DNA of 64,000 nucleotides, taken from contig NZ_JACJQN010000004.1 of NCBI RefSeq assembly GCF_014696675.1, positions 219,730-283,729 of the forward strand. The letters are read 5' to 3'. Below, piece by piece: positions 1-9,100 of this stretch (positions are counted from its first letter, which is position 1; each line of letters opens with the position of its first letter). Both the position numbers and the translations under genes were made by a program. A model generated the notes under the pieces. That model was not told the DNA's origin and searched no databases. It was given only the letters and a program-made list of their open reading frames with translations. The stretch comes from Phormidium tenue FACHB-1052. Its GTDB lineage: Bacteria > Cyanobacteriota > Cyanobacteriia > Phormidesmidales > Phormidesmidaceae.

Positions 1-54
1 CCAACATTAGAATGCTTGGTATCTTACATCGCTCGTCGGACGTTCTGGTAGCAG

Positions 55-87
55 CAAAAAATCCCAGTGCTGCTAAGGCCCTGGGAT
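55..87 (-). terminator. Rho-independent terminator of hemA
   Basis: Read on the minus strand, the 7-bp stem ATCCCAG/CTGGGAT (positions 61-67 and 81-87) is followed directly by a run of six T. It lies about 40 nt past the hemA stop codon, so it probably ends the hemA transcript. The rest of positions 1-124 shows no gene. Confidence 0.75.
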
Positions 88-124
88 ATGAGTTAGCTGA
101 CACTGGAAACTCGATTGCTAAACG

Positions 125-1417
125 CTAGCTGTACTTCTCGTTGGAAGTGGTCTCTAGGTCAAACAGCACCTGTAGGGTCTGCATGGCGCGCTTGCGAGCT
201 TCAATGTCTCGCTGGGCGCGTAGCTGCACCATAGGGTCGTGGAGGATTTTGTTGACGATGCCCCGAGTCAGCGCCTCGATCACTTCCTGGTGCTTTTCGG
301 CGAACTCACTGCCCAAGCGCGACAGAGCCTTCTCTAGCTCCTGCTCACGGATGGTCTCAACCTTGCTGCGCAGGCTGCTGATCGTACCCACAGTGTCGAG
401 GGAACGCCACCAGTCCATAAAACTCTCCACCTCTTGGTCGAGCAGCACCTGGGCCTCCATAGCCATACGGCGGCGGCTGGCCTGGTTTTGGGCCACTACG
501 GCCTTCAGATCATCGACGTTAAAGGCATGGACATTGTCCAGCTCGTTAGCGTTGGTGTGAACGTTGAGGGGCACCGAGATGTCGAACACCATCAGGGTGC
601 GATTGTTGACCAACGGAGCCAGATTGTCGCGATCCAGAATTGGCTCAGTGGCCGAAGTACAGGTAAACACCACATCACAGGCTTCCACCGTCTCCAGCAT
701 CAGGTCGAGGGTGCCAGTGCAAATGTTGGCATCGGGGAACTGCTTGGCCAGCTCGTTGGCGCGATCGATGGTGCGGTTGAGAATGGTGATGGTGCAGGCG
801 GAGTCTTTAGAAACTAGGTGCTGCACCAGCAGGCGAGCCATCTTGCCCGCGCCCAGAATGCTAATGTGGCAGCTGTTCAGATGGGGCACCTTCATGCGGG
901 CCAGCTCTACCGCCGCCGAGCTAATAGAGACGGCCCCAGTGCCAATGCTGGTCTCGCTGCGCACCCGCTTGCCAGCGGTGAGGGATTGCTTCAGCAGGCG
1001 GTCTAGCACCCGGCCAATGCTCTTGTGCTGCTGGGCTAGCTGGTGGGCGTGCTTCACCTGGGCGAGAATTTGCCCTTCACCCAGCACCAGGCTGTCGAGG
1101 CCCGCGGCCACCCGCATTAAGTGGTTGACAGCATCTTGATGCAGCAGGATGAACAGGTGCTGGCGCAGCTCGTGGAGGGGCAAACCGCTGTGCTCGGAGA
1201 GAAACTGAGTTACTTCACGAATGCCCTGCTCGGTTTCCTCGGTCACGATGTGGATTTCGAGCCGGTTGCAGGTGCTGAGGATGGAGACTTCGTCGATGTG
1301 GGGACAGTGGGTGAGATGGGCGATCGCGTCACCTGTCTGAGCCGTCGGAATGCTAAGTTTTTCGCGAATTTGCACCGGGGCGGTTTTGTGGCTCAGGCCA
1401 ATTACGGCGATATTCAT
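125..1417 (-). CDS. hemA: Glutamyl-tRNA reductase
   Basis: This enzyme reduces glutamyl-tRNA(Glu) to glutamate-1-semialdehyde with NADPH. It is the first committed step of the C5 route to heme, chlorophyll and bilins, and it works in the cytosol. The protein has 430 residues, normal for the family. It starts with the typical [14 protein letters not shown]. The catalytic cysteine is C50 in the STCNRLEIH motif. The [17 protein letters not shown] block follows, then a Rossmann NADPH domain ([13 protein letters not shown], roughly residues 190-330) and a C-terminal helical dimerisation domain. The gene runs in the same direction as glpX, but about 390 nt separate them and each has its own terminator, so it is probably a single transcription unit. 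Confidence 0.97.
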   Translation of the reverse strand: MNIAVIGLSHKTAPVQIREKLSIPTAQTGDAIAHLTHCPHIDEVSILSTCNRLEIHIVTEETEQGIREVTQFLSEHSGLPLHELRQHLFILLHQDAVNHLMRVAAGLDSLVLGEGQILAQVKHAHQLAQQHKSIGRVLDRLLKQSLTAGKRVRSETSIGTGAVSISSAAVELARMKVPHLNSCHISILGAGKMARLLVQHLVSKDSACTITILNRTIDRANELAKQFPDANICTGTLDLMLETVEACDVVFTCTSATEPILDRDNLAPLVNNRTLMVFDISVPLNVHTNANELDNVHAFNVDDLKAVVAQNQASRRRMAMEAQVLLDQEVESFMDWWRSLDTVGTISSLRSKVETIREQELEKALSRLGSEFAEKHQEVIEALTRGIVNKILHDPMVQLRAQRDIEARKRAMQTLQVLFDLETTSNEKYS

Positions 1418-1803
1418 TCTTCCTCCACGCGTTTAGTAGTCACCTAATTTTATGGTGTTGACAGATCCTTCGGGGGAGCCTGGTCGCCTGTAAATGGCCG
1501 CCCCAAGGTTGCTGCATACACAATTGCCAATATGTTCGAACTTAGAGATAAACAGGACTCGACTCAAGGAAACTCAACAAAAGTCCATCAAAAACTGTGA
1601 ACAAGGCCAAAAAAAGAGATGCGAGGATCCCGCATCTCTAGGCTAACGAATTTAACCCGTACTCTAAGACGCTTTCTGCGCCCGTCGGTGTTTATTTGCC
1701 AGGACTAGCCCCCCAGAGGTGTGCTGTCTAGGGCAACCTCATTTACCCTCCTTGAAGGAGGTAAGGGGGGATCACATCAAGCATCTGCCAGGTCTATGAG
1801 CAC
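1418..1803. other. Intergenic region between glpX and hemA
   Basis: No gene is visible. The part next to 1418 should hold the minus-strand hemA promoter, but I could not identify convincing -35/-10 boxes. The part next to 1803 holds the glpX 3' untranslated region, with a small palindrome CCTCCTTGAAGGAGG near 1749-1763 and the terminator hairpin listed separately. Confidence 0.5.
1608..1640 (-). terminator. Terminator downstream of glpX
   Basis: On the minus strand the 9-bp stem AGAGATGCG/CGCATCTCT (1615-1623 and 1631-1639) is followed by a run of seven T. It is a classic Rho-independent structure about 165 nt downstream of the glpX stop codon. Confidence 0.75.
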
Positions 1804-2841
1804 CTAGTGCAGTTGGAGAGCCTTGGGCTGGTCAACCATGTGGATGGTGTCCACAAAGCGAGCGGTCTTGGACTGGCTAGAGATTACCAACGACTGGGTT
1901 CGCATGCCGCCATGGAAGAAGCGCACCCCTTCCATCAGTTCGCCGGGGGTGATGCCGGTAGCAGCAAACAGCACGGTTTCACCTGAGGCCAGCTCGTGAG
2001 CATCGTAGACTTTGTCGATGTCGGTGATGCCCATTTCGTTGAGACGGGCAATATTGGCTTCCTTGCTTTCGCCAATCAAGCCGGTTTTGACTACCGCAGG
2101 GTCATAGATCAGCTGACCCTGGAAGTGGCCACCCAAACAGCGCATGGCCGCAGCACTAATCACCCCTTCAGGAGCCGCACCGATGCCCATCAGGGCGTGG
2201 GTATTGGTACCTGAGAAGGCACAGGAGATGGCCGCACCAACGTCGCCGTCAGCAATCAGCTTGACGCGGGCGCCGGCATCGCGGATTTCTTTGATCAGGT
2301 CGTTGTGGCGATCGCGCTTCATCACCACTACCACCAGCTCATCAATGCCGCGATCGAGGCACTCACCCAAAATTTTCAAGTTTTCGGTAGCCGACTTGTT
2401 GATGTCAACCTTGCCCTTGGCCTGGGCCGGAGCCGCCAGCTTCTTCATGTAGAAGTCGGGCGCGGCGAACAGACCACCCTTCTCAGAAATTGCCAGCACG
2501 GCCATAGAGCCGTTTTGGCCGTAGGCAACCAAATTGGTGCCTTCGCAGGGGTCAACGGCAATGTCAATTTCCAGCAGTTCGTCGGGGTTGCAGAAATCGG
2601 TAGCGTTGGGCTGGGTGCAAATGCCCACTTCTTCACCGATGTAGAGCATTGGAGCATCGTCCCGCTCACCCTCGCCGATCACGATGCGACCGCGCATGTG
2701 AATTTTGTTCATGCGCTCCCGCATGGCTTCGACTGCCACCTGGTCAGCGATGTTTTTTTCGCCTTTGCCCATCCAGCGGGCCGATGCGATCGCAGCCTGT
2801 TCGACAACCTCAATAATCTCAAGACCGAGGGTACTTTCCAC
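1804..2841 (-). CDS. glpX: Fructose-1,6-/sedoheptulose-1,7-bisphosphatase, class II (GlpX type)
   Basis: This is the bifunctional bisphosphatase of the cyanobacterial Calvin cycle. It dephosphorylates fructose-1,6-bisphosphate and sedoheptulose-1,7-bisphosphate. The 345-residue length is normal for the family. Landmarks are [23 protein letters not shown] split around residues 41-63, the metal/substrate motif [12 protein letters not shown] near residue 97, and [23 protein letters not shown] with [15 protein letters not shown] further on. The start at 2841 begins [17 protein letters not shown], as in other cyanobacterial homologues. The SLH-domain gene lies just upstream on the same strand with about 100 nt between. 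Confidence 0.97.
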   Translation of the reverse strand: MESTLGLEIIEVVEQAAIASARWMGKGEKNIADQVAVEAMRERMNKIHMRGRIVIGEGERDDAPMLYIGEEVGICTQPNATDFCNPDELLEIDIAVDPCEGTNLVAYGQNGSMAVLAISEKGGLFAAPDFYMKKLAAPAQAKGKVDINKSATENLKILGECLDRGIDELVVVVMKRDRHNDLIKEIRDAGARVKLIADGDVGAAISCAFSGTNTHALMGIGAAPEGVISAAAMRCLGGHFQGQLIYDPAVVKTGLIGESKEANIARLNEMGITDIDKVYDAHELASGETVLFAATGITPGELMEGVRFFHGGMRTQSLVISSQSKTARFVDTIHMVDQPKALQLH

Positions 2842-2941
2842 GGGATCAATCCTCCAAACTGCCTATATTTAGTGGGTTTCGCGTTCCCCATCTCGATTTC
2901 CCAGTCTATCAGACGGTGGGATCAAGGCATAGGAAATTGTG

Positions 2942-3979
2942 CTATGGCACCGTATACTCCGACTCCACAGCCGGTAGCTCACCCTGCTGCACCAAAGCCT
3001 GGTGAATCATCGCCACAATCTCGGCGCGGGTAGCCGCCTGGGCTGGCTTGAGCTGATCGCGGTTGGGGTAGTTCACCACCAGGGCGTTTTCGGCGGCGGC
3101 AGCCACCTTGGGCCGAGCCCAAGCGGGCAGAGGGCCGAGGTCAACAAAGGCTTGCAGCGTTTGGTCTGGTGCGGGCGGGTCAGCCAGGCCCAGACCCGAG
3201 GCTAGGGAAACCAGCACCTCGTAGCGAGGTACCGCCTGATCGGGGCGAAAGTCGCCTTCGGGATAGCCGTTCATAAAGCCCTGGGAGATGGCGCTGTCGA
3301 TCGCAGGAGCTGCCCAGTAGTTGCTGGGTACATCGACAAAATCTCGCACTGATCCCTCCCGGGGGACATCACCAAAAGCCTGGCTGAGGAGGGCCGCTAG
3401 CTCAGCTCGGGTCAGGGGTTGATCCGGCTGAAAGCTACTCTCAGGAAAATCGGGCAAGTATCCGCCATCAAACATGGGCTTGATGAAGGGGTAGGCCCAG
3501 TGGGTAGTCGGCACGTCAGAAATATCAAGGGGCTGAGTGGTACCGATGACCTCTGTGGAGGGGTCGCTCGGCACCTCAGTAGGATTAACTGGAACCACAA
3601 CACCCGATGGGGATTCCCTGGGGACTACTGAGGTGCGCTGATCTTCAGGGCCAAAACTCGGTGGCCCAGCGGCGGGATCTTGCCGGGAGCGATCGCCTCG
3701 TTCAAAGGTGCGCGGTTCAAAATCTTCCTCCGTCCCCTCCGGTGCTGTCTGGGTGAGGGAAGACGGCTCCTCAACCCGACGCGACAGCAAGTCCGGATCG
3801 GCCAGTAGCCCCTGGCTGCGGGTTAAGCCCCACCATAGGATGGAGCCTATACCCAAGAAGGCCAGCACCACCGCCAGCAGCTCATCAGGCTCAAGGGCAC
3901 GACGCGCTTGGGGCGCAGTGTCGCTGACGCGGCGACTGGCATCAGACGGGTTGGGCGGGTCGGGGGGTAGATTCACCAT
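2942..3979 (-). CDS. SLH-domain protein with N-terminal membrane anchor
   Basis: The protein has about 345 residues and its exact cellular role is unknown. One membrane-spanning segment (LLAVVLAFLGIGSILWWGL) lies near residue 45. A Pro/Ser/Glu-rich linker follows. Three S-layer-homology repeats occupy the C-terminal half: ISDVPTTHWAYPFIKPM, FVDVPSNYWAAPAIDSA and a weaker FVDLGPLPAWARPKVAA, each followed by a P-x-R-x-E-type segment such as PLTRAELAALL. SLH repeats bind secondary polymers of the peptidoglycan, so this protein probably faces the periplasm and links inner membrane to wall. I chose the ATG at 3979 (MVNLPPDPP). An in-frame start 7 codons upstream at 4000 is possible but lies only 9 nt from the clpC stop. 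Confidence 0.85.
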   Translation of the reverse strand: MVNLPPDPPNPSDASRRVSDTAPQARRALEPDELLAVVLAFLGIGSILWWGLTRSQGLLADPDLLSRRVEEPSSLTQTAPEGTEEDFEPRTFERGDRSRQDPAAGPPSFGPEDQRTSVVPRESPSGVVVPVNPTEVPSDPSTEVIGTTQPLDISDVPTTHWAYPFIKPMFDGGYLPDFPESSFQPDQPLTRAELAALLSQAFGDVPREGSVRDFVDVPSNYWAAPAIDSAISQGFMNGYPEGDFRPDQAVPRYEVLVSLASGLGLADPPAPDQTLQAFVDLGPLPAWARPKVAAAAENALVVNYPNRDQLKPAQAATRAEIVAMIHQALVQQGELPAVESEYTVP

Positions 3980-4009
3980 GGTTCGGCAGGCTGGCAGCAA
4001 CGTCCAGGG

Positions 4010-6487
4010 TCATCCTACCAGAGCTGGCTGGCGCTGGGGGGTAACAATGGGATTACCGGCCTCGTCAATGTCGAGGTGGCCACGATCGCCCTCCTCCAGA
4101 GTGCCAGATAGAATCGCCTCGGCCAGGGTGTCTTCGACTAGGCGTGCGATCGCGCGGCGCATAGGACGAGCCCCGTAGCGCTGGTCGTAGCCCTCACCCG
4201 CCAGCCGCGTGCGGAAGGCATCGGACAGGGTTACTTGCATCTGGCGATCGGCCAAGCGCTTATTCACCTGCTCTAGCATGAGATCGGCGATCTGATTGAC
4301 CTCGTCACGGGTGAGCTGACGGAAGACGATGATCTCATCGATTCGGTTCAGCATTTCCGGGCGGAAGTACTGCTTCATTTCCTCATTCACAAGATTGCGA
4401 ATGTTGTTGTATTGGCTGGTGGCCGCGTCGGTGGTGGCAAAGTCAAAGCCGAGACCAGCACCGCCCTTCTCAATTACCTGGGAGCCGATGTTTGAGGTCA
4501 TGATGATCAGGGTGTTCTTGAAACTCACCACCCGCCCCTTAGCATCGGTCAGTCGCCCGTCATCAAGCACCTGCAAGAGTACGTTAAAGACCTCGGGGTG
4601 AGCCTTCTCAATCTCATCCATCAGAATGACGCTGTAGGGCTGGCGACGCACCGCCTCGGTCAGTTGACCGCCTTCGTCGTAGCCCACAAAGCCCGGAGGC
4701 GAACCAATCAGCTTCGACACCGTATGGCTCTCCATAAACTCCGACATATCGAGGCGAATCATCGCCTCTTCGGAGCCAAATAGCGCCACGGCTAAGGCCT
4801 TAGATAGCTCGGTTTTGCCGACCCCAGTGGGGCCAGAAAACACCAGGCTGGCAATGGGGCGATCGCCGCTGGCCAAACCCGATCGCGCCCGCCGAATCGA
4901 CTTGGCAGCCGCCATTACGGCTTCGTGCTGGCCAATCACCCGCTCGTGGAGCACGTCTTCGAGGTGCAGCAGGCGCACGGCTTCGGTTTCGGTCATCCGG
5001 TTCACCGGAATACCTGTCCAGGCGGCGACGATGTCGGCGATGTTGTCTTCATCAACGTTGGGCAGTGCGGGCAGGCTGTCGACCACGGCCTCGCCATACT
5101 CAGGAATGTCGGCCTGGAGCTGCTGAATCAGCGCCTGACGCTGCTCCCGCAGGGTTTTGGCCTTAGGGAATTCTTGCAGCTGAATGGCTTCATCTAGTTC
5201 TTTGTTCACCTGACGCAGCTGCTGCTTGAGTTCCTTAGAGGGGTACTTGGGCATGAACCGCAGCTTCACCTGGGAGCCCGCTTCATCGAGCAGGTCGATA
5301 GCTTTGTCGGGCAGGTGGCGATCGCTAATGTAGCGATCCGACAGCTTGGCGGCAGCCTCTAGGGCCGCATCGGTAAAGTTCACCTGGTGGAACTGCTCGT
5401 AGCGGCTACGCACCCCCTGGAGAATCTCGATGGTCTCGCTCACTGAGGGCGGGCTGACGGTGACGGGCTGAAAGCGGCGCTCTAGGGCGGCATCGCGCTC
5501 AATATATTTGCGGAACTCATCAATGGTGGTAGCGCCAATGCACTGCATCTCGCCCCGCGCCAAGGCGGGCTTGAGCATGTTGGCGGCGTCGAGCCCGCCT
5601 TCGAGGGAGCCAGCCCCAATCAGGGTGTGAATTTCGTCGATCACCAGCACCACATCGGGATCTTCGCGCACTTCCTGCACGAGCTGGGTGAGGCGCTCTT
5701 CGAAATCGCCCCGAAAGCGGGTGCCCGACACCAGGGAGCCCATGTCGAGGCTGATGACGCGCTTAGTAATCAGCGCTTCGGGCACGTCTTGGTTGACGAT
5801 GCGCTGGGCTAGGCCCTCGGCGATCGCCGTTTTGCCCACCCCGGGCTCACCCACCAAAATAGGATTGTTCTTGGTGCGGCGACCGAGAATTTGCACAACG
5901 CGCTCGATTTCCTTAGCGCGACCCACGACGGGGTCAATTTTACCAGCAGCGGCTAGGGCCGTCAGGTCGTGGCCAAACTCGGCGAGAATTTTGCCGGTCT
6001 TGCGGGAGCCGTCGCGATCGCTCTCACGGCGACCACCAGCGGGCGTAGCAGCCACTTCGCCAATGTCTTGAATGATGCGGGTGCGAACTTTAGCTGGGTC
6101 AACCCCCAGGTTGGTGAGCACCCGATAGGCGACGCTCTCGGTGTTTTGGCAAAGGCTGAGCAGCAGATGCTCGGGCTCGATGTAGGGTGAGTCCATCTTG
6201 CGGGCCTCTTGAAAAGCCTGCTCAAACACCTGCTTGACCTTGGGCGTGAAGGGGATTTCGGGGGGCACGCTACCGCTGCCGCGACCGATGATAGCTTCGA
6301 CCTCGGCGCGGGCGTCGTTGATGTTGACGCCAAACTCGCCCAGCACTTTAGCCGACAGAGTCGATTCTTCTTTGATCAGGCCCAGCAGCAGTTGCTCGGT
6401 GCCGACAAAGTTGTGGCGCAGTCGGCGGGCCTCTTCCTGGGCCTTCATGATGACGGCGATCGCGGTATTTGTGAAGTGTTCAAACAT
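4010..6487 (-). CDS. clpC: ATP-dependent Clp protease ATP-binding subunit ClpC
   Basis: This Hsp100 unfoldase feeds substrates to the ClpP/ClpR protease and is essential in many cyanobacteria. Two N-terminal Clp repeats span roughly residues 1-150. The first AAA+ module has Walker A GEPGVGKT and Walker [13 protein letters not shown]-type middle region contains [20 protein letters not shown]. The second AAA+ module has GPTGVGKTE and [16 protein letters not shown]. The D2-small C-terminal domain follows. From MFEHFT at 6487 the protein has 825 residues, matching the family. Twenty extra codons upstream to 6547 (MPSQFRPSV...) are in frame but do not look like the family N-terminus. Confidence 0.96.
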   Translation of the reverse strand: MFEHFTNTAIAVIMKAQEEARRLRHNFVGTEQLLLGLIKEESTLSAKVLGEFGVNINDARAEVEAIIGRGSGSVPPEIPFTPKVKQVFEQAFQEARKMDSPYIEPEHLLLSLCQNTESVAYRVLTNLGVDPAKVRTRIIQDIGEVAATPAGGRRESDRDGSRKTGKILAEFGHDLTALAAAGKIDPVVGRAKEIERVVQILGRRTKNNPILVGEPGVGKTAIAEGLAQRIVNQDVPEALITKRVISLDMGSLVSGTRFRGDFEERLTQLVQEVREDPDVVLVIDEIHTLIGAGSLEGGLDAANMLKPALARGEMQCIGATTIDEFRKYIERDAALERRFQPVTVSPPSVSETIEILQGVRSRYEQFHQVNFTDAALEAAAKLSDRYISDRHLPDKAIDLLDEAGSQVKLRFMPKYPSKELKQQLRQVNKELDEAIQLQEFPKAKTLREQRQALIQQLQADIPEYGEAVVDSLPALPNVDEDNIADIVAAWTGIPVNRMTETEAVRLLHLEDVLHERVIGQHEAVMAAAKSIRRARSGLASGDRPIASLVFSGPTGVGKTELSKALAVALFGSEEAMIRLDMSEFMESHTVSKLIGSPPGFVGYDEGGQLTEAVRRQPYSVILMDEIEKAHPEVFNVLLQVLDDGRLTDAKGRVVSFKNTLIIMTSNIGSQVIEKGGAGLGFDFATTDAATSQYNNIRNLVNEEMKQYFRPEMLNRIDEIIVFRQLTRDEVNQIADLMLEQVNKRLADRQMQVTLSDAFRTRLAGEGYDQRYGARPMRRAIARLVEDTLAEAILSGTLEEGDRGHLDIDEAGNPIVTPQRQPALVG

Positions 6488-6989
6488 GGCAGTTAAATCA
6501 GTACCAATGGCGTGAGGAGTGACAGAGGGCCGAAATTGACTGGGCAAGAACGGGCTGCGACTGTAGCTAATGTCGGGGCCATGGACCCCCGAAGCATGAA
6601 TATGGGCCTAATGGGTTATTAATACTTTACGTAGATGCACGCATACTCAGCAGTGGGGAGAACCGTAGGAAACGGGTCGGGTTAGTCATTTGTTGGCCAA
6701 ATCGGCTTTATGGGTGAGATGAACCACCAGCAGCAAAAATTACAAGCAATAGTTTTTCCTTAGAGATTATTTACATTACTTAATCTTATCTTATAGTCTA
6801 GAATCCAGTTCGGCAAATCGCTGGGGTTGACCCGCAAAATAGCGGAACCACTTTAAAGAATCGCTTTATCATTGCAGCACTGTTGCAGAATCAACCTGCT
6901 ATCAGCTCAATGTTCTAGCGATTTTCGATCTCAAGACCAGATCTCGCTTTAATATTGGTACATAAGAACTACATTTCCCTGGATCGATC
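6488..6989. other. Divergent intergenic region upstream of clpC
   Basis: Some 500 nt lie between clpC (minus) and the gene at 6990 (plus). It contains an AT-rich stretch around 6735-6800 and presumably both promoters. I found no convincing gene, RNA or strong hairpin in it. Confidence 0.5.
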
Positions 6990-7766
6990 GTGACCGTTGC
7001 CCTAGAGCTTGCCACTGCAGAAGACCTCCGAACCGCGCTAGGGCGCTGGCTAGAAGACTATGGCCACAGCGTTCACTACCAGGTGCCCTGCCCCGAGGAG
7101 GGAAATGTAGACCTGCTCACGCCGGCCTATGCCATCTATTGCCCTCCCACCCTCACCCCCCCCGACCTGTGGACAACGGTCGACAACATTCAGCTCCACC
7201 AGCCGCACTTCCCTGACCAGAGATCGGTGATTGCTGGGCTCACCCCCGAGACCGACTGGGAATCTGCCCAGGCCATTGCTGAGCAAATTCAGCCCAAGGG
7301 CATTGAGATTTGGTTTCTCGATCAGATGCCTCAGTTCGTGGATTATTACCGACAGATCAATGCCGAGCCGCTGCCCCAACCGCCGGGGCGTTTGACCCGG
7401 CGCACCCCCCTGGCTGGCTGCTTAATCTCCCTAGGTATGGCGGCAATCTTGAGCGCCAGCTTTTGGCTGGCCTACCGCATTTTGGATCGCTACCAGCTCC
7501 GAACGGCTTCTAGTAGTCAGGAAAATCGCCTGTGGGAACAGCTGCACAACTCTGTAGAAGTCTGGGACATGAATACGACCCTGGCCACCCTAGAGCGCCT
7601 GAGAGCCAGCCGCAGCCCCTGTGCGTCGCAGTTCGCCGAACGATTTGAGACTAGCCTGAGGCAGCAGGGAGCGGAAGGATTTAGGGACATTAATCCAATT
7701 AAGCGCGCCCTCAATCTACAAGATGACTGCCGTTTAGAGATTCGGGAATACGACTTTTCTCAATAG
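6990..7766 (+). CDS. Hypothetical protein with one transmembrane segment
   Basis: I do not recognise a characterised family. The 258-residue product has an acidic, soluble N-terminal part (residues 1-130, rich in Pro, Asp and Glu). A single hydrophobic segment, LAGCLISLGMAAILSASFWL, lies near residues 141-160. A C-terminal part of about 95 residues follows with two Cys (RSPCASQF and QDDCRLEI) that could pair if it lies outside the cytoplasm. Translation starts with GTG. It is likely a cyanobacterial conserved protein of unknown role. It is transcribed alone: clpC is divergent and more than 300 nt follow it. Confidence 0.7.
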   Translation: MTVALELATAEDLRTALGRWLEDYGHSVHYQVPCPEEGNVDLLTPAYAIYCPPTLTPPDLWTTVDNIQLHQPHFPDQRSVIAGLTPETDWESAQAIAEQIQPKGIEIWFLDQMPQFVDYYRQINAEPLPQPPGRLTRRTPLAGCLISLGMAAILSASFWLAYRILDRYQLRTASSSQENRLWEQLHNSVEVWDMNTTLATLERLRASRSPCASQFAERFETSLRQQGAEGFRDINPIKRALNLQDDCRLEIREYDFSQ

Positions 7767-7872
7767 CGAGTCTCGGTAGTGCCGGGAGAGGCGATCGCCT
7801 CATCTTGTGCTTTGTGAACGGCATAGAGGCGATCGCTTTAGCCATTTTTGTTGATACCAGAAATCAATAGCT

Positions 7873-7912
7873 TCAGTCCTTCGAGTCGGCTGCAGCCGAC
7901 TCGAAGGACTGA
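7873..7912. repeat. Perfect 40-bp palindrome
   Basis: The left half begins TCAGTCCTTCGAGTCGGC and is exactly reverse-complemented by the right half with no spacer, the centre being CTG|CAG. It may act as a bidirectional terminator for the gene ending at 7766, or extrude as a cruciform. No T-run follows on either strand, so a standard Rho-independent terminator is uncertain. Confidence 0.85.
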
Positions 7913-8000
7913 CTAGTGGCAGAAATATTCCTGCGCCACCCCTTGCACCAAACTTCAAGACCCGCTTGCCAGCAAGCGCAATAAAACTTAATCTTTTACT

Positions 8001-8013
8001 ATTGAGAATCATT
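8001..8013 (+). promoter_or_regulatory. Putative Fur box of the isi locus
   Basis: The 13-mer ATTGAGAATCATT matches 11 of 13 positions of the central Fur consensus AATGATAATCATT. It lies about 85 nt upstream of the isiA remnant start. isiAB operons are classically repressed by Fur when iron is sufficient, so position and sequence agree. This is inferred from similarity only. Confidence 0.5.
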
Positions 8014-8034
8014 CCGATCTATGGTCAAATCTTT

Positions 8035-8057
8035 TTATTGAGTTTCTTTCTCAATAA
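8035..8057. promoter_or_regulatory. Inverted repeat upstream of the isiA remnant
   Basis: TTATTGAG and CTCAATAA form a perfect 8-bp dyad with a 7-nt T-rich spacer. It shares the TATTGAG core with the Fur-like site 35 nt upstream, so it may be a second operator or a leader hairpin. Confidence 0.4.
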
Positions 8058-8097
8058 GCGTCGTATTGATTCTGACTTTAGTAAGGATTCGTTAGCT

Positions 8098-8261
8098 ATG
8101 CAAACCGATGGCAATCCCGAAGTGCCTATGACTGGTGGGCCGGTAATGCCTGCTTTATTTTGGCGCTTCTCTTCTTGCAGGGCCGTCTGTGGCATGCTCT
8201 GCGCGCCATCGGGTTTGACTTTCGCCGGGCAGAAAAGGCCCTGAGCGTCGTCGAATCCTAG
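8098..8261 (+). pseudogene. isiA: isiA remnant (iron-stress chlorophyll-binding protein), internally deleted and frameshifted
   Basis: The reading frame starts MQTDGNPEV at 8098, as IsiA proteins do. After a one-base slip near 8125 the next frame reads YDWWAGNA, the conserved continuation of the IsiA N-terminus. It then jumps straight to a sequence resembling the last transmembrane helix and tail of IsiA/CP43: [20 protein letters not shown], followed by [15 protein letters not shown] and a stop at 8261. IsiA is usually about 340 residues, so roughly 290 residues in the middle are missing. The piece cannot bind chlorophyll as a six-helix antenna. It sits directly upstream of isiB, where isiA belongs. 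I see N- and C-terminal IsiA signatures in the right order; the deletion scenario is inference. Confidence 0.85.
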
Positions 8262-8291
8262 CTTCAGCGTTGGGTTAACTTCTCCTCTCTT

Positions 8292-8330
8292 GGGGGGCAC
8301 CTATAGGGCTCCAACATCCTGCCCCCCTTT
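8292..8330 (+). terminator. Hairpin between the isiA remnant and isiB
   Basis: GGGGGGC (8292-8298) pairs with GCCCCCC (8321-8327), followed by TTT. In intact isiAB operons a partial terminator or processing element after isiA is expected because isiA mRNA greatly exceeds isiAB mRNA. This hairpin could be its relic. Confidence 0.45.
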
Positions 8331-8517
8331 CCTCTTCATTTATGACTGCAACCCTCTGCCTCTGCTGTTGCGACCCCTTGCGTTGACGACCGGTTGGGCA
8401 AATCAGAGCAGTGTTGCCCAACCGATCGCCCAGCTATGACCGGCCCATGGGCCGTCAGCTTTAGCGAGCAGTCTTTCAAGGTTCCATTAGTTTCATTCAT
8501 TCAGGACAAGGTTTCCC

Positions 8518-9030
8518 ATGACTAAGATTGGCCTCTTTTTTGGCACCCAGACCGGCAATACCGAAGCGATCGCCGAGGCGATTCAGGCGGAATTTGGTGG
8601 CGATGGCGTGGTCACGCTACACGATGTCGCCGATGCCAGCCCTGACGACTTTATCGGCTACCCCTGCCTAATTATCGGCTGCCCCACCTGGAATATCGGT
8701 GAGCTGCAATCGGACTGGGAGGGTCTGTATGACGAGCTGGACGAGATTGACTTCAGCGGCAAGCAGGTCGCCTATTTTGGCGCAGGCGACCAGGTGGGCT
8801 ACGCCGACAATTTTCAAGATGCCATGGGCATTTTGGCCGAGAAAATTACCGAGCTGGGAGCCACTACCGTCGGCTACTGGCCCACCGATGGCTATGACTT
8901 TAGCGACTCTAAGGCAGTGCATAACGGCAGGTTTGTCGGGCTGGCCCTGGATGAAGACAATCAGCCGGAACTGACGGGCGATCGCATCAAAGCCTGGGTC
9001 ACCCAGCTGAAATTGGCCTTTGGTATCTAG
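8518..9030 (+). CDS. isiB: Flavodoxin (iron-stress induced)
   Basis: This FMN-binding electron carrier replaces ferredoxin between photosystem I and FNR under iron starvation. The 170-residue length is typical. The FMN-phosphate loop is FFGTQTGNTEAIAE at residues 7-20. Isoalloxazine-binding loops appear as CPTWNIGELQSDW and FGAGDQVGYADNFQDAMG. The C-terminal long-chain flavodoxin insertion is present (VGYWPTDGYDFSDSKAV). An AGGACAAGG element precedes the ATG. It is followed after 70 nt by isiC and preceded by the isiA remnant, so it is probably transcribed from the Fur-type control region near 8000. Confidence 0.96.
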   Translation: MTKIGLFFGTQTGNTEAIAEAIQAEFGGDGVVTLHDVADASPDDFIGYPCLIIGCPTWNIGELQSDWEGLYDELDEIDFSGKQVAYFGAGDQVGYADNFQDAMGILAEKITELGATTVGYWPTDGYDFSDSKAVHNGRFVGLALDEDNQPELTGDRIKAWVTQLKLAFGI

Positions 9031-9100
9031 GTGGCGGTGCGCTGTGCCCTTCCCCTGACCGTCTTACCCCCCTCCCCACCCCTCACCCCCTTACGCCCCT

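Larger units (their letters stand above)
7767..8097. other. Intergenic region before the isi locus
   Basis: It holds two HIP1 octamers just after the preceding gene, the perfect palindrome at 7873-7912, a Fur-box-like site at 8001-8013 and an inverted repeat at 8035-8057. The last two are the likely control region of the isi locus. No gene is visible. Confidence 0.55.

Noticed and set aside
2305..3033. 242-codon plus-strand open frame opposite glpX
   Set aside because: It is the antisense of a well-conserved gene, and its translation shows no family motif.
8025..8300. 91-codon minus-strand open frame opposite the isiA remnant
   Set aside because: The plus strand carries clear IsiA signatures, and the minus frame is a shadow.
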